DNA from: an uncultured Clostridia bacterium
Lineage (GTDB): Bacteria > Bacillota > Clostridia > Oscillospirales > Ruminococcaceae
NCBI GenBank assembly: GCA_947385505.1
Contig: CANDLP010000008.1
Span: 1 to 18,470 of the forward strand
Direction of reading: 5' to 3'
Length of the DNA stretch: 18,470 bases
In this document: piece after piece, positions 14,201 through 18,470 of the stretch
How positions within the stretch are numbered: position 1 is the stretch's first letter
Layout of the letters: each line of letters starts with the position of its first letter
The notes under the pieces: generated by a model
Database searches by the model: none
What the model saw: the letters and a program-made list of their open reading frames with translations, nothing else
What the model was told of the DNA's origin: nothing
Program-made: the position numbers and the translations under genes

Positions 14201-14671
14201 AAGGAGCGAACGCTGAACACATTGACCGCCGATACAAAAAACGCTTCAAGCTCAGCCGGCTCCTCTGCTTCCAACAATAAATCCACCGCAAGATCAAACG
14301 GTTCATCGTCAGGTTCAAACGGTCAGATCATAAACATAACCAGCTACATTCCCACCATGTGGGACGACGCGGCTAAAGCCAATCAAAAGTTAATAGCGGG
14401 CGGCGTTGCGGCAAGCCTTGTGGGTGACAGCAAATCGGGAAAGCTGATTTCGGGACTTTCCTCAAACACAGCGGCAGCGGTTCAGGCTTCAAGCGGCGGT
14501 GAGGCTTCATTGAGCGATGTTGTCAAGGCTATAAAAGGACTTGAACAGTCAAATTCCGAAATGCAGTGCATAGTTACCTCAATCCTGAATGTCGACAGCG
14601 TGGCTCTGGCGCGGCAGACGATAAAGGGCGTTGCCACAATTGAAAAAACAACGGGTAAAAAGGTGTTTTAA
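11282..14671 (+). CDS. Tail tape measure protein (TP901 type)
   Basis: The 1129-aa protein sets tail length and is ejected ahead of DNA. Residues 1 to about 110 are a Lys/Ala/Glu coiled coil. About 145-430 is the TP901 core, with AETSFAKVNTLLSENADRTK, SRSTGVVVSDLSEAVYSALSA, TTAINAYNLEASDAVRVSDI, GKTTVGELASSMGQTIPIA and EERFNRLKNNLMIAVEEIGEKLLP. Two hydrophobic stretches follow, at about 473-500 and 519-544. Long coils come next, with a Ser/Asn-rich linker near 986-1013 and a C-terminal domain. AAGGAGG lies about 12 bases before ATG 11282, which overlaps the previous stop. At roughly 1.5 angstrom per residue the tail would be about 165-170 nm, an estimate from family behaviour. The DNA around 13000-13570 is more AT-rich, a hint of mosaic origin. 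Confidence 0.93.
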   Translation: MANENDGHVVYEVRADTSKLDSDLFSADEKIKRASEKTAKKQEDAQKDVVKAVKKANSDIAENTEKAQKEVAETVKKESGKAAEHFRENAEKMSQSGRKAAEDVESSVSGMASNIITKIGQVAAAAASVKTLVSTMRIAIGEAVSAETSFAKVNTLLSENADRTKYFSDIKNASRSTGVVVSDLSEAVYSALSASVDEDSAVDFTQSAVKLAKGGFTETSTAVDVLTTAINAYNLEASDAVRVSDILITTQNLGKTTVGELASSMGQTIPIANSAGTAIEDLAAQYAVMTKNGVATAESGTQIKAMLNELNASGTTVSDTIKELTGKSFGELQNSGMNTAEILNIVKNYAEASGQKLSDMFGSVEAGAAALTLVKDGGADFVNVLEQMKNSAGATEKAYSTMANTTEERFNRLKNNLMIAVEEIGEKLLPIIEDFFEYIDENSEELGEIIEGIGGAVTELLKIAVEAIKVAWEHKDVIWAIVSAMAAYKAALAISNLIRTLKNSLSAATIAQKAFNLAVSANPIGLVAAAISTAITLFGSLADSLGQVSKSAEEYSSAINEINSAAENTVKNTENEMAALTDKVKRYDELRTSAKRTAGEEAELKALAEELQNVFGNSVNVVDSLTGKYNDLTAALKNYSEQQVTSATLEAHKNQLSETLSLIDDLEQKRSEAIRKQNKEQADWINNTAGLFDWAYDGAAWLLGFTTDAAIDEIDRQIADAQKKVGEINGKIASDSEKLYSLIGESGDDFVNKTEDDGEKIINTAETVTAQIKTKFTDVQSALEETKAKYDILTAATEEANNTGALSVTTLKNIASAYPQLQEQIDKYLAGLISEQDLLKELSSAYDDDQQNYYKYLLVKSGYTEDFVNSAFDGSDAIADYFRENYRIDLKNYKDYISRKQAIQEAFDSYLAGGISAWWTEENGWSENFQYLENGAKKAIMDIVNQYKNAMTDLEGWGEKQSNEQFQADLNRIKERTLNTLTADTKNASSSAGSSASNNKSTARSNGSSSGSNGQIINITSYIPTMWDDAAKANQKLIAGGVAASLVGDSKSGKLISGLSSNTAAAVQASSGGEASLSDVVKAIKGLEQSNSEMQCIVTSILNVDSVALARQTIKGVATIEKTTGKKVF

Positions 14672-14692
14672 AGGTTTGTGAAAGGAGCGGAT

Positions 14693-15058
14693 ATGAAGGT
14701 CATAATCGAAAACGAAAATATTTCCGATATTATTTTTAATGTGCAGTTTTTCAAAAGCTGCCTTTCCGAAAGCGAAGCGATAACCCTTTCTGGGCGAAGG
14801 CAGATAGACCGCTTAGGCGGCTTCAGAACAGCGCTGAAATTTACGGTGGGCGTTGTCCCGTATTCCCGCTGGCTGAGATTATCGGAACATCTTAAAAAAC
14901 TGCCCGTAAATGTAAAAATTGAGCTGTCTGGTGTAAGTGATCAGGACAGCGTTTATAAAATGAGCATTGAGGGCGAAATTCCCAATCCGTATATTTTCAG
15001 CCAAAACGGCGCTGACCACTGCGCCAATATGGAAATTACGCTGAAGGAGGTGGGCTGA
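14693..15058 (+). CDS. Small tail hub protein (distal-tail-like)
   Basis: The 121-aa, mostly beta protein follows the tape measure, where a distal tail or hub ring protein is expected. Pattern: ISDIIFNVQFFKSCLSESEAITLSGRRQIDRLGGFRTALKF, then a helix in SRWLRLSEHLKKLP and alternating strands to EITLKEVG. It is too short for a full Dit protein and resembles the 110-125-aa proteins at this place in clostridial phages. I cannot name its family. The start is ATG 14693, with AAAGGAG (14681-14687) five bases upstream. A GTG at 14678 lies before that site and is unlikely. The stop overlaps the next start by one base. Confidence 0.65.
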   Translation: MKVIIENENISDIIFNVQFFKSCLSESEAITLSGRRQIDRLGGFRTALKFTVGVVPYSRWLRLSEHLKKLPVNVKIELSGVSDQDSVYKMSIEGEIPNPYIFSQNGADHCANMEITLKEVG

Positions 15059-16311
15059 TGCTGAAGGTTTCCGAAAAATATAAGACCATGGCAGAAAAAG
15101 ACGCACGGGATGTGTCGATCAAAATTGTGATGGGTAAGGTTGTGCTTACAAACGATGATATTGTTGAGCTTAATATTTACCGAAGTATCGGTGAAAGCGG
15201 ATTCGGCATAGGAAGCACTGCTTCGGCAAGAGTGCGGCTGCTTGCCGTTATGACTCTTCCATATTCCGGAGAGGTTATGATGGACGTTTTTGTAGGCTTT
15301 GGCTTTGACGAAAAAAACGCTTCGGATTATGTTCAATTGGGACACTTTTACGGTCACGCATCCAACCCGAGCAACAAAACCGCCCAAGTGGAAATAATAG
15401 GCTATGACAAATTGGGTTCAAGCGCCTTTAATTCCCGCTGTACATTTGCCAAGGCCGGCGGTGCTGAGTTGACATTTCCATGCTCAATGCAGCAAATGCT
15501 TGAATACGTCTGTAAGCGGCGGAATATTGAAACCGACTTTCAGTGCCTCGGCTATAATATTTCGGAAATGCCCGTAAAATATCCTTCAAAGGACAGCGCC
15601 GACTATGAAAAATACTACTCATATAAGGAAATTATAAGCTTTATCGCCGCCGCACACGGAGCAAATGCGGCTATTGACAGCGTCGGCAAGTTAGTGTTTA
15701 TATCGGCAAAAAAATCCGAGGAAAAGGTAAACAAAAGTGATTGTATTGAGTTTGCCCTTACCTCTGCCGAAAAATTTACCGTAAAGGGAATTTTGCTTCA
15801 TGTTCAGAATGTGCTCTCAACCGGAAGCGCCAATATTTTCATAAACGACGATTCAAAAACCGCCTATGACGGGGAAATTTCCGAAGGTGTAGTGGAAACA
15901 TCCTGTCCCTTCGGCTCTATTGAGATGGCTGAAAATCTTTGGGGACAATTGGGCGGATTTTCTTATAACTCCTGCGAGTTTACGCGGCGCGGCCGGGGCT
16001 GGACAGAGCTTGGGGATATAGTTACGGCGGTGGATGATTTAAAGGAGAAAATAAACGGCGAGTATATAAACAGGGATGTGATAGTTCAGACGGTAGAGTG
16101 GGGATTTTCCGCTGAGGGCGGGTTTATGGAGCATGTTATTTCTAAGGCGGAGAATTCGGAGGAGAGCGGAGAGAGGCTGGGGTCTGCTAATGCGATAAGT
16201 ACAGACGGAGGCTGCTCACTTCCGCCTGTTACAGGGGTTACCGTAAACGGCTTCGGAGATTTTACCCTCGACACAAACGCTGGACAGGAAAGGTATATAG
16301 CGGTGTTTTAA
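15058..16311 (+). CDS. Tail hub / tail-associated protein
   Basis: The 417-aa protein resembles the gp27-like hub proteins of clostridial siphoviruses. The N-terminal part has VVLTNDDIVELNIYRSIGESGFGIGSTASARVRL, MMDVFVGFGFDEK and LGHFYGHASNPSNKTAQVEIIGYDKL, a layout of two barrel domains. A middle helical insert (SMQQMLEYVCKRRNIE, YYSYKEIISFIAAAHGANAAID) follows, and the C-terminal half returns to beta structure with TRRGRGWTELGDIVTAVDD. No peptidase motif is visible, so cell wall cutting is not supported. Start ATG 15058 overlaps the stop of the preceding hub gene. It probably sits at the tail tip. Confidence 0.72.
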   Translation: MLKVSEKYKTMAEKDARDVSIKIVMGKVVLTNDDIVELNIYRSIGESGFGIGSTASARVRLLAVMTLPYSGEVMMDVFVGFGFDEKNASDYVQLGHFYGHASNPSNKTAQVEIIGYDKLGSSAFNSRCTFAKAGGAELTFPCSMQQMLEYVCKRRNIETDFQCLGYNISEMPVKYPSKDSADYEKYYSYKEIISFIAAAHGANAAIDSVGKLVFISAKKSEEKVNKSDCIEFALTSAEKFTVKGILLHVQNVLSTGSANIFINDDSKTAYDGEISEGVVETSCPFGSIEMAENLWGQLGGFSYNSCEFTRRGRGWTELGDIVTAVDDLKEKINGEYINRDVIVQTVEWGFSAEGGFMEHVISKAENSEESGERLGSANAISTDGGCSLPPVTGVTVNGFGDFTLDTNAGQERYIAVF

Positions 16312-16313
16312 TT

Positions 16314-16493
16314 ATGGAAATTGTGCCAAAAGTTGAATATGAAACAAACGAAAAGGGACAGATAATCAAGGTCAAAAACGGGTCGGCGGTTATTGACGTA
16401 CATTGGAACAGCGAAAACGATGAGCTTACTCCATACGCAAATTTTATTATAAGCGAGGTTTGCTCCAATCGGGGGATCGAAAACCCGAAATAG
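16314..16493 (+). CDS. 59-aa small tail-region protein
   Basis: A short frame of 59 residues runs from ATG 16314 to TAG 16491-16493. It encodes MEIVPKVEYETNEKGQIIKV, then VIDVHWNSENDELTPYANFIISEV and ends NRGIENPK. It starts two bases after the hub gene stop and has no ribosome site of its own, so translation probably depends on reinitiation after the hub gene. It fills the gap to the next gene and has the same base composition as its neighbours, which supports it. I do not recognise the family. A soluble, probably beta-rich tail tip component is the simplest guess. Confidence 0.6.
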   Translation: MEIVPKVEYETNEKGQIIKVKNGSAVIDVHWNSENDELTPYANFIISEVCSNRGIENPK

Positions 16494-16511
16494 AACAAAG
16501 GTGCTGCGGAT

Positions 16512-16970
16512 ATGAAAAAAATCAGATATATAAGCGTTAAAAACCGCGTTATACCCGTTCAGTGGAATTTGACAGTTACGGATAATATTGACTGGCACGA
16601 CGCGGTTATCATGGCTACTATAATGAGCAGAGGCACGGATATTTCCAAGCTTTGGAACGGTACAATTGTGATTATAGAGGAAATCCCCAAGTTTATTCTT
16701 GATTCCGATAAAGTTTATCTCAAAGATATTGAGATAAGACCTTCGGGAGAAGCACAAGTGCCTGTCCCTACGGGCTTTGGAGTGAGCATCGGCGGATTCG
16801 TACTTGATCCTCCGAAGGTGTCGCTTGGGGATATTTCGGAAAATATAAACGCCGAAATACTTACCCATTACCGGGAAAACTTTACGGAACCGCTTGCATC
16901 GTTTAATTTAAATCCGCCAAAGGTGAAACTGACGGAAGTTAACGATACGGCACTGACCGAAACTGTTTAG
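16512..16970 (+). CDS. Tail tip protein with three 35-residue repeats
   Basis: The 152-aa protein starts MKKIRYISVKNRVIPVQWN. Residues 22-60 hold a small domain (NIDWHDAVIMATIMSRGTDISKLWNGTIVIIEE). From residue 61 a motif F-x-L-[DN]-x-x-K-V-x-L recurs at exactly 35-residue steps: FILDSDKVYL at 61, FVLDPPKVSL at 96, FNLNPPKVKL at 131. The last copy is cut short by the stop. I do not know the family. The place between hub and tail fibre suggests a baseplate or fibre-linker role. AAAGGTG at 16497-16503 is an acceptable ribosome site eight bases upstream. The next gene's AGGAGG overlaps its stop. Confidence 0.6.
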   Translation: MKKIRYISVKNRVIPVQWNLTVTDNIDWHDAVIMATIMSRGTDISKLWNGTIVIIEEIPKFILDSDKVYLKDIEIRPSGEAQVPVPTGFGVSIGGFVLDPPKVSLGDISENINAEILTHYRENFTEPLASFNLNPPKVKLTEVNDTALTETV

Positions 16971-16982
16971 GAGGACTTCAAA

Positions 16983-18443
16983 ATGATAAAGGGAAAATCA
17001 ACAATACAGCTTTTCAACGCGCAAACGGGAAAGCTTGAACACCAAGAGGAAAATTCCAATATTGTCACAAAAGCTATTGAAGACATTCTTAATTACAACG
17101 ATCCTTTTGGACTTGCAGTAAGGCGAAAAAACAGCTATTATCCCCAAAAAACACTATACCCGTTTCCAACGACGGCCTTTGGAGGCATATTTTTGTGGAA
17201 CGGAAATATTGCAGAAGACCCAAGTATTACAATGCCGCCGGACGGGATACTCGAAACGGGACACGCGGGAGGACAATACAGCGGAACAAATCAATACAGA
17301 GGCTCCTATAACACCAATGAAAGCGGTTCAATAAACGAGGAAGGAAGGCGTGGATACCGACATGTGTGGGATTTTGGTACGGATAAGGCAAACGGCACGA
17401 TAAAATGTTTGTCTTTGACTTCTGCATTGGGGGGAGATTCAGGGTATTGCAATGAGGTATTTCTCAAAAGAAGCGAAACTTCTATTAGCGTGTACTGCTT
17501 GGGAAACAGCTTTAAAACACACGAAGGATATGTTTCAGAAGGCGTTAAGCTTCCCGTACTTGACAAATTACCCGTAATAAAACAGTTACTTGGCGTGTAT
17601 GAAATAAAAGAAGATCAAAATGAGATTAAGACGCTGATAGGAGTTGTTGCAAACGACAATAAATACCAAATCTGGGAAGTATCCATACCCAAGGAACAAA
17701 ATAAACTTTCTCTGTCAACATGGCCGGCTTTGTTTACGGCTTCATATAAAGTGATTATTGAGAATTTAAATCCACGCGGGTGGAGTTCACCGGATATAAT
17801 GATAAAACCGTATTTATACAATGATAAATTTTATACGTGTATGGTTATACGGGAAACAGACCCTGATGATACCGAGAATTATATTTATTATGCAGAGATG
17901 ATTAGATGGACAAAAGGCGGAGAAAGAGAAGAAAATATTAGGGTTTTACTACCCGAAACGCCTTATAAATATAGTGAGCCAACGTTTTTTTATGAGGGAG
18001 CAGTTTATTATCGGAGCTCAGCCGAAACTGTCAGCAAGTGTGATTTAAATGGAAACAAACTGTCCGGAACTATCGGTACTTGGAATTATGGAAACGATAA
18101 AAGCGGCAGCTGGGATCGTATCGAAAGTATTCGCATTATGCCTGACGGAAATGTCAATGTGATATATAGATGCTATTACTCAAGCGGTACTTATTATGGC
18201 AGGATAATAATAGACAGGAGAGGGACAGATTCGATTATGTATGTAAACGGCGATACCTCAAGTGATTGTGTTGCAGTATCCTCTGTCAAATCGCCGCTGC
18301 TTTATCGTTTCAGACTGCTTCAGGACAGTGAAATAGGGAGCGGCTACTTTATGACGCCTATGCTTGACGTTGATCCGAGATATTTGGCTACTATAAATAA
18401 TCTGGCTGCGCCTGTTACTATAGCAATCCACAAAAATACCTAA
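16983..18443 (+). CDS. Tail fibre / receptor-binding protein
   Basis: The 486-aa protein is placed where the host-recognition protein of these phages is encoded. The N-terminus (STIQLFNAQTGKLEHQEENSNIVTKAIEDILNYNDPF) is a recurring attachment segment of Firmicute tail proteins. It is followed by a glycine- and asparagine-rich region with LFLWNGNIAEDP-like strands. The rest is beta-rich with Tyr/Trp-rich strands (YKVIIENLNPRGWSSPDIMIKPYLYNDKFYTCMVIRE, YEGAVYYRSSAETVSKCD), like a propeller or beta-helix. The end carries DVDPRYLATINNLAAPVTIAIHK, as in other fibres. ATG 16983 has AGGAGG eight bases upstream. Codon use is more AT-rich than the tail hub genes, which is common for exchanged fibre genes. 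The receptor is unknown. The gene is complete, and the 27 bases that follow hold nothing I can identify. Confidence 0.75.
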   Translation: MIKGKSTIQLFNAQTGKLEHQEENSNIVTKAIEDILNYNDPFGLAVRRKNSYYPQKTLYPFPTTAFGGIFLWNGNIAEDPSITMPPDGILETGHAGGQYSGTNQYRGSYNTNESGSINEEGRRGYRHVWDFGTDKANGTIKCLSLTSALGGDSGYCNEVFLKRSETSISVYCLGNSFKTHEGYVSEGVKLPVLDKLPVIKQLLGVYEIKEDQNEIKTLIGVVANDNKYQIWEVSIPKEQNKLSLSTWPALFTASYKVIIENLNPRGWSSPDIMIKPYLYNDKFYTCMVIRETDPDDTENYIYYAEMIRWTKGGEREENIRVLLPETPYKYSEPTFFYEGAVYYRSSAETVSKCDLNGNKLSGTIGTWNYGNDKSGSWDRIESIRIMPDGNVNVIYRCYYSSGTYYGRIIIDRRGTDSIMYVNGDTSSDCVAVSSVKSPLLYRFRLLQDSEIGSGYFMTPMLDVDPRYLATINNLAAPVTIAIHKNT

Positions 18444-18470
18444 ACAACAAATGCAGAACAAAACCAGCCA

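Noticed and set aside
1..18470. CRISPR arrays, tRNA genes, insertion sequences, attachment sites
   Set aside because: No regular spacer repeats, cloverleaf, transposase or integrase signals were seen on either strand.

Overview
The window is a tailed-phage or prophage late region, all genes on the + strand. It runs from just before the terminase genes to the tail tip and receptor-binding protein. Gene order and families match the structural block of Listeria A118-like siphoviruses: SPP1-type portal, MuF-type minor capsid protein, scaffold, HK97-fold capsid, minor capsid proteins 1/2/3, tail tube, tail chaperones with Gp15, TP901-type tape measure. No tail sheath or contractile baseplate gene is seen, so a long non-contractile tail is likely. 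Strong AGGAGG ribosome binding sites, moderate GC and the protein families point to a Firmicute, probably class Clostridia. The genus cannot be read from the sequence. No integrase, repressor, tRNA, rRNA or CRISPR lies in the window.

Layout. 1-204 is the 3' end of an unrecognised gene. 195-728 is a NusG paralogue of the LoaP type (processive antiterminator). 729-930 is a non-coding leader with a 22-bp palindrome, short direct repeats and an intrinsic terminator directly before the first late ribosome binding site. 931-5755 holds packaging genes and the internal head protein: small and large terminase, portal, and a minor capsid protein fused to an ADP-ribosyltransferase. 5758-5907 is a 49-aa gene followed by a terminator. 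6018-9717 covers scaffold (frameshifted), major capsid protein, a disordered lysine/glutamate-rich protein, four head-tail joining proteins and the tail tube protein. 9783-10193 is a self-contained cargo gene (moron) with its own promoter and terminator, coding for a tail-anchored membrane protein. 10264-18443 covers tail chaperones, an interrupted Gp15, tape measure, tail hub proteins and a probable tail fibre.

How it fits together. Terminators stand at about 864-913, 5926-5956 and 10207-10242, in sense orientation and in the path of late transcription. I saw no convincing promoter directly downstream of them. The NusG/LoaP-type protein encoded just upstream is the natural candidate for carrying RNA polymerase through all three. 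The two cargo modules (ADP-ribosyltransferase domain plus 49-aa gene; membrane moron) each carry a consensus-like sigma-A promoter and end at one of these terminators. They could therefore be expressed in the lysogen while the late operon is silent.

Two core genes are interrupted: the scaffold gene by a -1 frame change near an A6 run, and gp15 by an in-frame TAA with an RNA hairpin right behind it. These could be recoding, decay of the prophage, or sequence errors. The window alone cannot decide.
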